64,000 nt of DNA from Hoplostethus atlanticus (GCA_034670405.1 JAXDDX010000116.1:620001-684000); one strand, 5' to 3'; positions 24,771-37,234 are shown, numbered from the stretch's first letter. Numbers and translations are program-made. The notes: generated from the sequence alone by a model not told the origin.

Positions 24771-26048
24771 TTCAAAGTTCAAATAGTGACGAACTTGAGG
24801 TTGAGTATTTTTATTGCATTTTTATTGACACTTCATTTAGCGAGCTCAGAATCTTATCTTTGCTCAGGCACTGAAGTCTTACTGTATTAACTAGAAGCTA
24901 ATGAGGCTAGCATCTTCCTACTGCAGCATTAGCTAACAGTTCAACATGTCAACAACCTGGTTATTGGTTTATTAGCTAATTAGAAATAGGTTACCTCATC
25001 AACATGTTGTGTAAGCCACATACGTTTCTAACTTTACCTCTATTCAGTTGTGGTCGGCACTGCCAAACTCGACGGTGAACTTTTTTTGCAGATTTAAAAT
25101 TACCTTGACACAAGGTGATATTTGTTTTTACTTCTTTCTCACTGCTGAAAACTTTTGGCTCCATCCCCAACCAGTCTATCTTTTTTAAATTTTTTATAAT
25201 ATTAGTTGTTTTATTTATTGTTGACGCAGTAGTTGTCTGGAGCCAACATTTACTACTGCTTCAGGCTTCGTATTTTGTTATTTATCAAAACTCTTCTCAC
25301 CAGGAACGCACTGGAACAAATCCCCCGTTAATAGGCTCCCCACGAATCACCTGTGGTTGCCCAACAGGGGACAGTAGTCACATTCATGTGTGATTATTTG
25401 ATAACTTGATAAATGAACAGGGCGAAATGCAAAAATGGGTACTTTTGGCGCCCCTTCATTTTTAATTTCACGGGCATTTTATGAAATTTTAAGGGCATTT
25501 TTTCCCCCCGAGTCCCCATTATATTTTTTGTACCCTTTTTGACATTTGGTAATTTGAAATGCATAGCACCTTTTAGCACCTTTTAGCCAAGGCCTCTGCC
25601 TTGACAAAAGAACACCGTGCCTTAAAATCAACACCCTATAAAAATCCAACACTCCATTATTTTTAAGGTTATGTTCTTCGAGCCCGAAGCCATGTTGAGC
25701 ACAAAATCTAACTGTGACAACTGCTGACCAAAAGCGAGTATTTTATTTGTCAAGTATCACATCATGCGGGTAAAGTTAATTGTTACAACTTTAGCTAAAG
25801 TTAAAGCCGTAGTATCAACCTGCCCTTGCTAAAATGTTAGCATTTAGCTCCTTCAGCTAGTATAAACTGAAATTATTTCCTTCATGCCACTGCAAACAAC
25901 ATTACTGTGCCTTTACTGGTATACTCTGTTAGCCTACAGGTAAGCTGATACATACAATGCAAACCCTTACATATGAACTAGAGATGACAGATAGAAAACA
26001 TGAAGTGTGCATGTAATTTATTTAGGTGTTTATTTAGGTTAGTTAATT

Positions 26049-26121
26049 CAGGGTATCCACGGGTCCTTTGAAAGTCTGAAAAAGTCTTGAATTATCAAAA
26101 TTTAAGGCCTTGAAAGTTTTG
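26049..26121 (+). mobile_element. dispersed CAGGGTATC repeat end
   Basis: CAGGGTATCCACGGGTCCTT, AAAGTCTTGAATTATC and AAGGCCTTGAAAG form a terminus common in fish dispersed repeats. A sister copy is at 38583. Confidence 0.5.
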
Positions 26122-26577
26122 TCTTCAACACAGTAATTAGAGGTCTTATTTAGAGGTCTACAGATGCCCTGTAGTTGACCTGGGTGGGCCCGGCCAAGTA
26201 TAATCAATATATGGGAAACCCTGCGATGTGTCCATCTGTGTTGGAATGTCCTTGAACTCGACCCCCGACCTCATCCAGGGGTGTTGCTTCTGGCTGCCCC
26301 TGTACTCACCCTGACCCCCCACCTTCAAATACATACATGGACGAGTGTCATTCCTGTAGCAATGAGTCCTCTAAACTCTTAATACTCCTCCCTTGCCAAG
26401 AAATCCTTTCTTCCTCCCACTTTCTCTGCATCCCTCTCTTTCCTCCCCCTCTTTATCCATCCACACACTTCAGATCTTTGTGTGATTGTGTGTGTGTTGT
26501 TTTTCCTCTCTCACGGCCCAGTTGTCCGACTATCTTTCCTTCTCTCATCCCTCTCTCATTATTAATCTGGGAGGAGA

Positions 26578-26597
26578 GGGGGGGGGGGGGGGGGGGG
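26578..26597. repeat. poly-G tract (20 G)
   Basis: An unbroken run of 20 G on the + strand, flanked by GGAGAGG. Confidence 0.95.
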
Positions 26598-28053
26598 ATT
26601 AGGGTTGCCATGGCGATAACGTCTGGGGCGGGGAGAGAGGGACAGGTAGGAGAGAGATTATCCCGGTAGATTTGTGTACTTGTTGTTGAACTCATCGGCA
26701 CTCAGGTCAGATGAACGGGGGATAGAGAGAAAGAGGGAGAGATTGAAAGAGGAGGACGGGAAATAACAGGGCCAGTGATGGGAAAAAAAGAGGATGAGAG
26801 TGAAGCGATGGAGTGAGGGAAAGAAAGGAGGACAGAGAGGGAAATGGGGGGGATTATTTCAGATGAGCGTTGTAACTTTGATTTGATTATACTGTAGGAA
26901 CTATGGAGACAGATGGGAAGATGACATGATAGAATAAGGTTAAAGCTTATACTGCTAAATACCATGCACACTATATACTTAGTAGTGTGCTCACTAGTAA
27001 ACTACTACTAAAACAAACGCGCTTCATTTTCAATTCCCATTATTAATGGAAAGAAGAGATGAGAGAGGAAGGTGTAAGGAACGAGAGAGGAAGGTGCGAT
27101 GGATAGCGATGGATTTCAGGGAAGTGAGAGGAAGGGCGAGGAGAAAGGGGAGGACGAAAGAAGTTCACGGATCAGTCAAAGGCAGAGGGACTGAGTGTCG
27201 GAAAGATAGAAGCAGTGAACCTGAGGAGGGATACCAAAGTGTGTATGTGTGTGTGTGAGTGTGGTGATAGCTGTGATAGCCAGAGTCAACATAGCCAGTG
27301 GTGAGTGGTGTTTGAAGGTGATTTACCGAGAGGACAGCTATCTTATTTATTCTAGGCCACACACACACACTAGGGTCTGACTGATAAATTGGTGCACAGA
27401 TATTATCAGCCAATATTGGCCTTTCAGAGATAAATCCGTAACGGCACATACACTGAGTGTAGAGAACATGAAGACCGCAGGGTTGTTCCATGAACCAGAC
27501 TGAGCAGGCGAATCCGGGTGAAAGGTATCCTCCGGTTATTGATTCCACCCATTAAATCCACTACAGTCATGAAGGAGAGGTGGATCAGTCCTGATACAGC
27601 TCTGGGACAATTAACTCATGAGGATGGCCAATGGCTGCCGTTCTAGCACTTGTATCCTACAAGTTTTGTCTGGAAAAGGCATCAAAACACACTGGTAATT
27701 TGATGTTGAGGTGGACCAGAAAGTCACAAACTTCTTGACCCTAAATTTGTGACCCTAATGCTTTGCTACCTCGGTTAGCTAACCAGGCAACAGCATTCAA
27801 TTAAACAGCACTTCTTAGAAGGGATAAAGCAGTGGCTACAGCAGCAACGGGACTGACGGCTTAGGGTGTGTCAGTTTGTGATTGGTTCCCAGAGAAGGTG
27901 TGTGAGAGCATGGACTGAAAGGGCGTATTCTTCTCAAAATTTAAACTGATTGGATAATAAATTTGTATTGGATAATAAAATTCCTGATTGAACTCCATTA
28001 TGAATGTCTGGGAAAAAACAACAACATATTGTTTCATTCCCCAATCATCAACA

Positions 28054-28054
<1 letters not shown>

Positions 28055-28117
<63 letters not shown>
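28055..28117. repeat. (CA)n microsatellite
   Basis: About 30 CA units; a (CT)n tract follows at 28193-28214. Confidence 0.95.
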
Positions 28118-28120
<3 letters not shown>

Positions 28121-28427
28121 GCTGACCTGACCACCCTCTCTCTCTCCTCCTCTTTTTTTCCCTTCTCTGTTTGCTAATCTTTCTCCATTCCCCTCTCTCT
28201 CTCTCTCTCTCTCCATCTCACTTACACAGAACATGATTGGACTTTACAGTGAATCAGCCGACTGCGACAGCAGAAACAGAAAGTGTCGTTTTATCCCTCG
28301 CTATCTTTTTTTCTCCCCTCGTTTCTCCCTTTCTTATCATCTCTTCCTTCACTCTTCCCTTTCGTTCCTGTTCCGTTCCACGGATTACTGGCCTCTGACC
28401 AACTCTGTCGGACTCGGGCCGTTTCAA

Positions 28428-28430
<3 letters not shown>

Positions 28431-28472
<42 letters not shown>
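28431..28472. repeat. (CA)n microsatellite
   Basis: About 21 CA units. Confidence 0.95.
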
Positions 28473-28475
<3 letters not shown>

Positions 28476-29387
28476 ACATATGGATGAATGGATGCACACA
28501 CATACGTAGAAACACACAAATGAACAGCACATATGGGTGATTGCACATGGACGACTACACACAACTACACACGTGGGATGTCACGTGCACTCACACACAG
28601 AAGCTGTAGAAGCTTCAAGTTCAGGTGTAACACTGCTGCTTTTTTATTGGTCCTGATTCCTTTTCATGTCCCTTTCCATCTCTCTCGCTCTCTCTCTCTC
28701 TCTGGCTGTGTCAGTCCCTCTTTCTCTGTCCCGCTCTCTCAGGACATTGATAGACCAATGTATTGTGTGTGTGTGTGTGTGTGTGTTGCCGTATGATGCT
28801 GTTCGTTTAGTATCTCCTATTGTGCCAGGCAAGTTTTCCGTTGGACGTCGTTTCAAGGCGTGGTGCCTGCACATAAAGAAGTAAAAAAAACAAAAACATT
28901 AATGAGAAAGAAGACTGAATGGCTTTTCTTCGTTTTTGAAAAACGTGCTTTGTGGGAATATGAGGTTACTAATTCAATTCACTTTTGTTCAATCACTTTA
29001 TTACCATGATTGTTCATCACAAACAATATCGCCAAATCAGTTTAGGATACAATTCGGGGGCAAACACTGAAAACTTTTGGAATTCATTGGGCATGAAAAT
29101 GGTCAGATAGGTATTAAGGTATTAAGACAGAATGTCAGCTATCGGCAGCTTCAACCCAGAAATATCGGTATTGGCATTCAGAAAAGCATTTCATTTCCTC
29201 TCTCTCTCTCTCCATCCTTGCCTTGGCTGGAGCCACTGACCTGTGTGTTCACTGGAATGACCTGCGGCCTGCTGTGTGTGTCTGTCTATGTGTGTGTATG
29301 TGTGTGTGCGTATTGTGTGTGTATTGTGCGTACAGATGGTCCCATCTAGGAACAGTGGAAAAGTATTGCCCAGAGGCCATCGTAGAT

Positions 29388-29465
29388 CGATAGTGTGTGT
29401 GTGTGTGTGTATTCCCCAGAGCTGTTTTAGGGGTGACCTCTCAATAAGACTGCTTTACTTCTTAG

Positions 29466-29499
<34 letters not shown>
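29388..29499. repeat. GT tract and nearby CA tract
   Basis: A short (GT)n at 29392-29411 and (CA)n at 29467-29498, potentially able to pair with each other. Confidence 0.85.
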
Positions 29500-29500
<1 letters not shown>

Positions 29501-31662
29501 CATACTCTTCTACTTTGCCATGGGTTTATAGACTCATCCAGTGTATGAAGTTATCCAACCTCATAATTTCACACTTAACACCAGAAATACACCGTGGTTC
29601 ACCCTCAAGACTCTTGGAGACTCCTGCAGCAAAATCGACAGGATTATAATAAAATATAACCATATATATAACCATAACCAAACATTTCACCACAACAAAA
29701 ACTCACCGTGAAACATTTTAGCAGTTAATCAAGCATTCGATGTTGATCGTTTTGTCTTTTTTGGCTTCCTAGAAATGACCAGACGTACAATTCTAGAATA
29801 TCATCAACAAAATGGCCAAAAAACTCTTCTGCACTCATTTCCTCGAATAAAAAAAAAAAGAAGCGATTTTGCATTTTTACTTTGATGTGATCAATGTAGC
29901 CAACGAGTGTCTAGACATCACCCCTAAGTGTCCTAACTTTTTTGGCCCAAATTTTACTGTTGAAAATGGACACTTTTCAACACAATTCCACAAGATCTTG
30001 CCTGTAATATGTTCATTTTCGCGGCCCTATGTCCCATTAGGGATAAAGAGGATTAAGATGAGATTGCCTGCAACATAGTTAAACCTGATTTTGATTTCCT
30101 TTTCAGTCGCTAAATGATTTGTTAATAGCACATCAAAATAAAAGCATTGAAAAATATTCTACATGATGACACGCATTCAGCTTTCACACTCGCCTCCATA
30201 TGCTGATTCCAAAAATATTTGTTTAGTAATCAACAATAGTGCAAACCACACAGAACAAGGTAACAACCACAAGTACTTCAAAACGCCGCCACTTTCAATC
30301 TGTCTGGAGTAGCGCTGTGTGCCGGGAGCTTTCTGCATAACGTATATGTGCATCTTCATCCGCCGGTCTGCTTTTAGATAAAGCTTAATAGTGTGTCTAC
30401 ATTTTCTGATGGATGAATTATTTTCGGTTTACACAAAGATACTTTTCAGCACTTTCAGCCACACTATATCAGTGCTCGAAATGACTAATGACAAACACTG
30501 GAAGATAAAAGTGTTGTATGCCTGTTGTAAGCAGATATACATTAACTAGGACAGCAAAACTAGGAGTAGAGGACTCACTGAGTGGAAAAACATTAGTTAC
30601 CCTATTTATATCACAACCTATAGGAACTGACATAAGGACACTGCAATTCATACCCTTATACAAGGAAAAGGACACTTGTTGATACCCAGAAGCCTGCATG
30701 CAAAGGAATGATACATATTATATAACACATTTTTGTTGGTCAGAAACAAAAAAAATGCTGTCTAAATAGTTGCATGTGCAGGGAAAACGCTGAGTGCACA
30801 TTGGTACGTTAACAAAATATGCCGGCAGTTTTAGCAGACTCAGGCAAAGTATATGCTTTAAAAATATTTTCATATATTAAGTATTGACTTGTGGATTTTT
30901 CAAGTGTGTTGGGCTTTTCCTGCAGAGATTCCGATGATGAATGTTGAGCTAACCACCCAGAGAACTGTTGAATATAAAGCAGTGGCCGTGGGAGACACTT
31001 TCATGTCATTTTTTTGCTTTTCAAAATTACATTTGTAACGAAAAAATATAGACCTTATTTTGCGACGAAGTAACCCTCCGGATGTCGCGTTGAGTTCGGA
31101 GGCATCCATAAAACAATCGCGATGGCCGTCCAAAAAGTTTCAACGACACAGATTTTGACTAATGCTTTCTTTGTTCTTTTTCATATCCGTACCCGCAGTC
31201 TGCAAGCTTATATCATCAGCGTCCTGCAGGAAGCTCATATTTCTAATTTTTTAGCGTTTTCTGCCTTTGTCACCCACACATCCCTCATGACGCCGGGAGC
31301 GAGAAAACCCCTTTTACAATGCATTGTGTCAAATGTCAAGTGCGTGGACGTCGACGGGACGTCACATCAAACAGTGTTTTCGGGCTCTCTGCAGCGGTTG
31401 ACTCGTTAGTAACGTGAGGTCTCTGCGTGACAAAAGGCAAAATCTTGTCGCATCAAAACAGGCAGCCCCCGTACGCCGTTTGTTCCCTCTAATCAAACTC
31501 AGTATTCAGTTTTTGCCCTTTGTGTGCGTGCACTGGTATCGATCAGTCAAATTAATGGCAATGCTGTGCAGAAATCAGCTTTGGACAAATTTAGTTAAAA
31601 CCGGTTCATTGTTCCCATCGACACTCATAGTTTTAACATTTGACAATGTGATTTGGCTTTTG

Positions 31663-31670
31663 GATGGATG

Positions 31671-31736
<66 letters not shown>
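31663..31736. repeat. (GATA)n microsatellite
   Basis: Two GGAT units lead into about 16 GATA units. Confidence 0.97.
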
Positions 31737-32599
31737 ATAAAGTTACTGCAGTGCACAGACAATATGTCTACTCCCTCCCCTATATAGAATACCAAAAAGA
31801 AACAATGCTGTATATTCAACCATTCTCCTCTGGGCTGCTTCACATTTATCACATTTTTCAGGTTAATTGACGTTGGGTTTGTAGAAATAAATCTACTGTT
31901 AGTGTCCCCCAGAAACCTTTCTCTTCCTCCATATATATATCCGGATTTCGGTTTCAGCCGTAGGCACACACCGGATTGAGTATCGGGAAGAGAGTTTGCA
32001 TACCAATGTGTAACTATCAATCATGTATATGTACTATACGGCAGTCTTTCTCACTGAATAATTCTGGGCTATAGTTTAGTAAGATTTGTATGATCTCTTT
32101 TTATGGCTTTTCTAGCTCATCGCGTAGTCGACAGCGGAGGAAGACGGGGGGGAAGATAAGACAAGAGAGGCCGTGAGTCAGATTCAAACCCTGTGACATT
32201 CTACATACCGTGGTATCACGACATCGTAGGGTTGAATGAATGTCTCTTGACTTTGCATGGTATAGCTTTTCTCTCTGTCGGACATCTTTCCTATTTCGTT
32301 GCACCTGTACTTCTATCGGTGGCAGGATCACAGAGACACACAAGACTCGCTTCCTTTGGCTTTGCAATTAAAATTACTCTGGAGTAATCTATGAGGCAAA
32401 ATGGCAAAAACATGGATTCCAATCAGCAGGTCCCTCCCTTGAAGAATTGACTGTATGTGAAGATATAAATGGGTGCCTTCACTCCCACCTTCCATTGGCT
32501 GAAGGAAAACTTCAAGGAGGAGCTAAACCATCTTCAAAATGTTTGAGCATTACTGATGAAGAGCTTGTACTTCCAAATTGTCAACTTTCAACTTTCTTT

Positions 32600-32712
32600 T
32601 TTTCCTGTTTGATAGTTGACAGTAGAGACAAAGGTCCCAGGCCAGATTCAAACACAGGGGCTTGAACCCGGGTACTCCAGTCAGAGGACGGGCCCTCTAA
32701 CCACCAGGCCTC
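32600..32712 (-). mobile_element. tRNA-derived SINE fragment
   Basis: On the minus strand it reads GGCCTGGTGGTTAGAGGGCC (A-box-like) and CCCGGGTTCAAGCCCCTGTG (B-box-like), in the correct order and at tRNA-like spacing. Confidence 0.55.
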
Positions 32713-33696
32713 CCTGCCCACTTTTGTTGTTTCTCATCTCCCTTGCCGAGAAAATCCCCGATCTATCACCGCCCTGAATTTGAGATCCCACCCCATTCCA
32801 CAGCCAATAGGACGCGAACGGTATTCACGGGTCTTAGGCTGAACGGCATATGGAAGGAACACGGGGAAATGAAATGAAAAAAAAAAAAACAACCGTCAAA
32901 ACTTACAAGGTTTCCATCTGACGGCAGTTAAAGGTTAATTGATATACTCAGAAAAGAGGAATCCTGGACTGGGGTCTTTAATCCCCGTTAGCTTTTCTTC
33001 ATTGTTCATTGAAGCACAGTGTTTTTAATTAACAATTTAATTATTGATGAAGCACCTGATCAAGCACTGCTAATTCACTTATTAACCAAAACCAACAGCA
33101 AACTGATCAGTGATTTATCTCCTCCTTCTTATTGCCCCCCCCCCCCACCTCACCCTTTGCTCTATTACTGTTTCCCCCCTCATCTTATTCTCTTCTTCAC
33201 CCCCCACCACTCCCATCTGTCAGTTGCTCAGTAGAGTGAAAATACCCACAATCCAGCGACCGTTTGTTTCAACCAAGTGATTTGTGTCCAATGATTCACT
33301 CTTTTATTTTAATTGAAAACAGTTCTTTCGCTGGCGTGGCGCGAGGAGGGCACTCGTTTATTCATAACTCATAATTCATTCAGCTAAATGAAAATGATCA
33401 TCGTTCTCCGGTCTCCCCTCTCCGCGGCTCTCCGTCATTCAATTCTCCTCTTCCACTCCATCCTCCTTCCACCTTCTCTTTTATTTTATTTTATTTTTTC
33501 ATCTTTGGCTGATCTCTTCCAGCTATGTCCTTCCACTTTCTATTTATACTTCTTTCTCTCTCCCTCTTCCTCCATCACTGCTCTCGCTGCCTCCCTCGCG
33601 CCCTATTCCAAATATACTCCGGAAATGTGAACTGTAGCATAAAATGTTCATTTACCCCCCCCCCCCCCGCCATGGCATGACAATGGTCAAATTGTA

Positions 33697-33766
33697 TCTA
33701 GAGAATATCAGCAGAAAATATCAGCTATCAGCCTTCAAAAAACCCATATCGGCCGAACCCTAGATA
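33697..33766 (+). mobile_element. TATCGG-family terminal fragment
   Basis: AATATCAGCTATCAGCCTTC followed by CCCATATCGGCCGAACCCTA matches the family's right end. Similar scraps lie at 27365-27435, 29120-29190 and 35437-35490. Confidence 0.55.
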
Positions 33767-34080
33767 GTCCCTCTTTATCCGTACGACTTCAAATAGTAAC
33801 CGATAACAAGGAGAAGAGAAAGATAGCGAGTGATGCGATAGAGGGAGAGAGAGAGAGAAACGGAGATATGAGAGAGAGAAAGAGGAGAGAGAAAGGGAGG
33901 GGTGTAATTAAGTGTGCGGTGTGGGTGTTCTTGGGAGCCCTTGAAGCCGGGGAGTTCAGCCAACATATAAATTAAGAGCAGAGCGATTAAGCTGACCGGC
34001 GACAGCGCAGGGCACCACTGTGATAAACAGTTCGAACAATGCCTCCCTGGACCCCCGATGCATTCATACGTACAGTACTT

Positions 34081-34214
34081 TGTGTGTGTGTGTGTGTGTG
34101 TGTTATAATGTGAGAATGAACCACATATTACAACACTTATCTGCAGTTATAGATATAGAGCAGATATGGTGCAGAGGAGTGGCTCTCCTTCACACACACA
34201 CACACACACACACA
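34081..34214. repeat. (GT)n and (CA)n pair
   Basis: (GT)n at 34081-34103 and (CA)n at 34192-34214, about 90 bp apart and mutually complementary. Confidence 0.9.
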
Positions 34215-34399
34215 GACAGATGCACACACACGATCTCAGGTTTGTATTTTGGGCCCCATCGGCCCCTTTTTATCCCAGTGCTCAGGGCTCCAGGTTTTTG
34301 TGCTTCTGAGTGGCAGCCCTGCTTTAAAACACCAGCTTCGTGAAACACCGGCAATGTTGTTTTGACGTCCTGGACACATTCAATCATTCCAGGTTTTTC

Positions 34400-34650
34400 G
34401 TGCAATTTGGGAGCTGATTATTTGGCCTCCGCGGCGCGGTGTGAGTTGCCTCACAGGGCTTTGAAAAACTTGAGAAAAAAGTGGATTGTCAGACCTGCTT
34501 TTTTTAAAAAGCTGACACATTACTGCTAATTGCCATTCATCGTAATGTGACTTGACACCCCCGTGGTATTGGTAGTAGTTTCCGCTAATGATACACTGAC
34601 AGAAATGACCTGATTCAAACACAGTGAGGCAGGATTTCAGGACACGAGCG
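34400..34650. promoter_or_regulatory. non-repetitive island about 1.2 kb upstream of coding exon 1
   Basis: Contains CTGCTAATTGCCATTCATCG, CCGCTAATGATACACTGACA and GGCCTCCGCGGCGCGG; no repeats or ORF. It could be a proximal regulatory element. Unverified. Confidence 0.25.
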
Positions 34651-35612
34651 CACAAATAAACAATGCACATTAATACAGATGGACACACACACACACACAA
34701 AGGTAGGTCCAGAAGGTAGGAGATTTAAGGCTCATCGTCTCAGATTAAGTTGACGGCTTATAAAGCTATCTGACCGCTGCTCCTCCCCCCCACCCCCCCT
34801 CTCTCTCTCTCTCTCACCCTTGCTCGCCCTTTCTTTCTATCTACTCTTGCTCACTTGCCCTCTCGCCTCTCATCCCTCTCTCCGCCGGTGCCTTTTCGTC
34901 TGCGCGTCTCTTCTCAACGGGCGTGATTTATCGGCACGGAAGCACGGGACGGTATCGCTAAAGAAGACAAAAGATCGCCCCGCTTTACATGGAACTACCG
35001 CTGTCTCGCACCTGTCTCTTTCATTATCCCCTCCTTCTCTCTCTTCCCCACTCTGTCATTTACACTATTAATCTTCCTCTCTCTCTTTCTCTGTCTTCCC
35101 TCTCTATATGTCTCTCTCTCTCTCTCTCAGGGCCGTTGAGTTTTCTGTATGCTAATCTAAGCTCTCGAAAACAAACAAACAAAAGTCATTTTTTGCGGTG
35201 TGCCGGCATGCTGTAATGAATAGGAATGAATGTCCATGCGAGTGTGTGTGCAGGTGCATGCGTCTTACAGTGTGGCCCCGTCACACCCATACTAAAGAAA
35301 TTCTTTTAAGAAAAACATTGTGTGACACTTTATTAAATAAAACGTGGCTGTTTTATGTAGCTATGGTCAGGGAGGGACCTCCATCATATCAGATGTGGAC
35401 GACACTGATTGCATTATGTATCAGATGTTTTCATAAAAGGCCAATAGAGACCCCGTTTATCGGCAAAGCAATATCTATCGGTCTAACCCATTTCTCTGAG
35501 GGTAGTTGTGCTCAGCCGTGTGGTCAAATGCCAGGAAAAAAGTAAGGATGCTGGGCTGGATCACTAATCTCTCATTGATTCTGTCTCTCTTTCGGTCTCT
35601 CTGTGTTTGCAG

Positions 35613-35744
35613 GTGGAGCCCTGACCATCCTTTTCTCTCTCTCTCTTCTGTCTGTCTTCGTCCTTTCTCTCTCCGCCTGTCTCTCTCTCTGTCTATGCGG
35701 CTGTATAGCAGCATGCCTCTATGTTTGCCAGCAGCAGCAGCACT
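35613..35744 (+). other. tenm3: probable 5' UTR part of tenm3 exon 1, with two possible acceptors
   Basis: A strong acceptor (TGTGTTTGCAG after a long CT-rich tract) ends at 35612. If it is used, the exon has 132 bases of leader before the ATG. A second acceptor ends at 35731 (TTTGCCAG) and would leave only 13 bases of leader. The longer leader contains an out-of-frame ATG at 35713, opening a 13-codon uORF that ends at 35754 and so overlaps the start codon. It also contains an in-frame ATG at 35721. Most of the leader is pyrimidine-rich. Which acceptor is used cannot be decided from sequence. Confidence 0.5.
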
Positions 35745-35817
35745 ATGGAAGTGAAAGAGAGACGTCCATACTGCTCACTGACCAAGGGCCGCAAGGACAA
35801 GGAGAGACCATACACCG
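35745..35817 (+). CDS. tenm3: tenm3 coding exon 1 (start codon exon), teneurin-3 cytoplasmic N-terminus
   Basis: Teneurin-3 is a type II transmembrane adhesion and synapse-organising protein; this exon encodes the first residues of its cytoplasmic tail. It reads MEVKERRPYCSLTKGRKDKE and then RPYT, with one base left over (phase 1). The RRPYCSLTK string is a TENM3 signature; the paralogues differ here. The ATG has a strong context (A at -3, G at +4). An in-frame stop at 35706-35708 closes the frame upstream, although a second in-frame ATG at 35721 (adding MFASSSST) exists if the leader reaches that far. The donor is ACCG|GTGAGG at 35818. Spliced to 37235 it gives a Gly codon, then SSGDSEDC, which matches the family. 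The basic cluster KGRKDKERP could serve as a nuclear localisation signal, as proposed for other teneurin tails. A Pro stands where mammals have Arg (KERRYT). Confidence 0.9.
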
Positions 35818-35827
35818 GTGAGGTCGC

Positions 35828-35848
35828 CCGCTCGCTCGCTCGCTCGCT
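35828..35848. repeat. (CGCT)n run beside the exon 1 donor
   Basis: Five CGCT units beginning ten bases after the splice donor at 35818. Confidence 0.9.
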
Positions 35849-36531
35849 CACTCTCTCACTCGAGTTGTGAATAGACAGTGACCTTATAATGACTGTCCTA
35901 TGAGAAGGACGTTCTATCTTGTCCCATACCCCCAGGTGGGCCCCTGCAGTTTCACCTTCTTTGGTCCGTTTTAGCCATTTTCAGGTTCCTATAGGTAGAA
36001 ATATATGCAATATGAAATGTAGTTGTAGGTTCCTAGATGGCACCATTACAGATTTATAAGCTACTGAAGCCAAAATAGGGTCAGAGCCAATATTTAAAGC
36101 CCTGCATGTGCTAAACTAATAGGAATTGGAAGTTAATTTGTTTGTTACACACATTTCTAGCAATATCTGAGGTAGTCACTTAGGGAGGTTCTGGAAATCT
36201 AGGTGGGTTTTGCATGGAGCGACTCATTCCCAACATTATTTTTGTGTGAAAATGTGACAGGTTAATACACATGCCACTGCAAGCGTGGAAAGGTTTTTTA
36301 AAATGACATATTGTTACATATTGTCTTGAATGTAGGAAGATACGTTTCTCTCTACTTAGTAGCTGCCGCAATGCAGGAGGAAGCACCGCTCTGTCTCCAG
36401 CATTCATCCCTTCATTCATTCTCTTGTTGCATGGAGACCTCTTAGATCATTTTTTGTCTTGTTTGTTTGTTTGTTTCTTTCATTTTTTTCTGTCTGTGTT
36501 CCTTCATTCAGTAATTCATTTATTCCTCCAG

Positions 36532-36553
36532 GACAAGGAGAGGAGATACTCAG
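36532..36553 (+). pseudogene. 22-bp exon-like duplicate of the 3' end of tenm3 coding exon 1 (candidate poison microexon)
   Basis: The segment is preceded by TTTATTCCTCCAG and followed by GTAGGG, so it has a good acceptor and a good donor. It aligns without gaps to the last 22 bases of coding exon 1 (35796-35817), starting with eleven identical bases (GACAAGGAGAG), and the donors fall at the same place. Translated in the original frame it reads DKERRYS, closer to the vertebrate consensus KERRYT than the KERPYT of exon 1. Inserted between exons 1 and 2 it adds 22 bases, shifts the frame and reaches TGA at 37251-37253. It therefore looks like a decayed tandem exon copy or a non-productive regulated microexon. 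Whether it is spliced is unknown. Confidence 0.5.
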
Positions 36554-37234
36554 GTAGGGAAGTCCCGGGTCCCTCGGCTGGCTGTCTTGTGTGTGTTGGT
36601 TTATTCCTTTGTTATCTTGTATTGGAGTGATTTCAATCCGATGAACCTGTTCTTCCTAACTATCCTCTCGTTGTAACCCAAATCACAGTGTAACTACTCC
36701 AGAAAAGATCCAAAATGAGCTTCTAGCTACTGAGGCAGTTGAATGCTTGGCAGTCAAACTCTATCGAGGGAGGCAGGGACATATAGACCTAAAGCAGGGC
36801 CAAGATGGATGAGGCACCGCTGAAAGAGCTTCAGTAGCCACTAATTTATCATCAAAGGTGATAGAAATAAGTCCCTAGTCCTTCAGAGAAATGCATCAAT
36901 ATTCATCAAGCAGTTGATAATACAGCAGCTTCCTGCTAATTTAAGTCACAGAGCTGTTGCGTTTTGTTCTCCTTGCGCCTGCGAGAGTCTCAGTTTCTGG
37001 GTTCATTATCCGCACCCATTACCACGAGGAGCACAACATGGTGATTACAGAGCGCTATGAAATGGTGACTCACTTCCAACCCTCTGATTCGTTTCGCTGT
37101 TTGTGCTCCCCTCCCTTTCTCGTTCTCTCCGTCTTGCCCTCCGAGGCCCCGGTTCACTCTGACTCATTTTTCCATATGTGTGTTTTCACGCCTGTGTGTG
37201 TATGTTCATGCGTTTGTGTCTGTTTGCGTGTTAG

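Larger units (their letters stand above)
22520..26048. other. non-coding stretch with CT, CA and GA-rich tracts
   Basis: Pyrimidine and purine tracts (22783, 23574, 24030-24180) and a possible SINE head at 24701. No gene. Confidence 0.5.
26122..31660. other. non-coding stretch rich in dinucleotide repeats
   Basis: Poly-G at 26578, purine-rich 26700-27230, three long CA tracts near 28-29.5 kb and scraps of the TATCGG family. Frames up to 127 codons read through repeats and show no domain. Confidence 0.5.
31737..35612. other. upstream flank or intron before tenm3 coding exon 1
   Basis: Contains a SINE fragment (32600), poly-C tracts (33137, 33655), a TATCGG scrap (33697), GT/CA tracts and CT-rich sequence at 34790-35130. 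No coding exon found. Confidence 0.5.
35818..37234 (+). other. tenm3: tenm3 intron 1 (1,417 bp)
   Basis: Bounded by GTGAGG and TTAG. A (CGCT)n run (35828-35848) begins ten bases after the donor. The intron holds the 22-bp exon-like duplicate at 36532-36553. A CT-rich and GT-rich stretch (37090-37230) precedes the acceptor. The rest shows nothing I recognise. Confidence 0.85.

Noticed and set aside
35603..35821. Hydrophobic 72-codon frame with a signal-peptide look before the tenm3 ATG
   Set aside because: The hydrophobic stretch is a translated CT-rich tract, and the frame is not that of the teneurin start.
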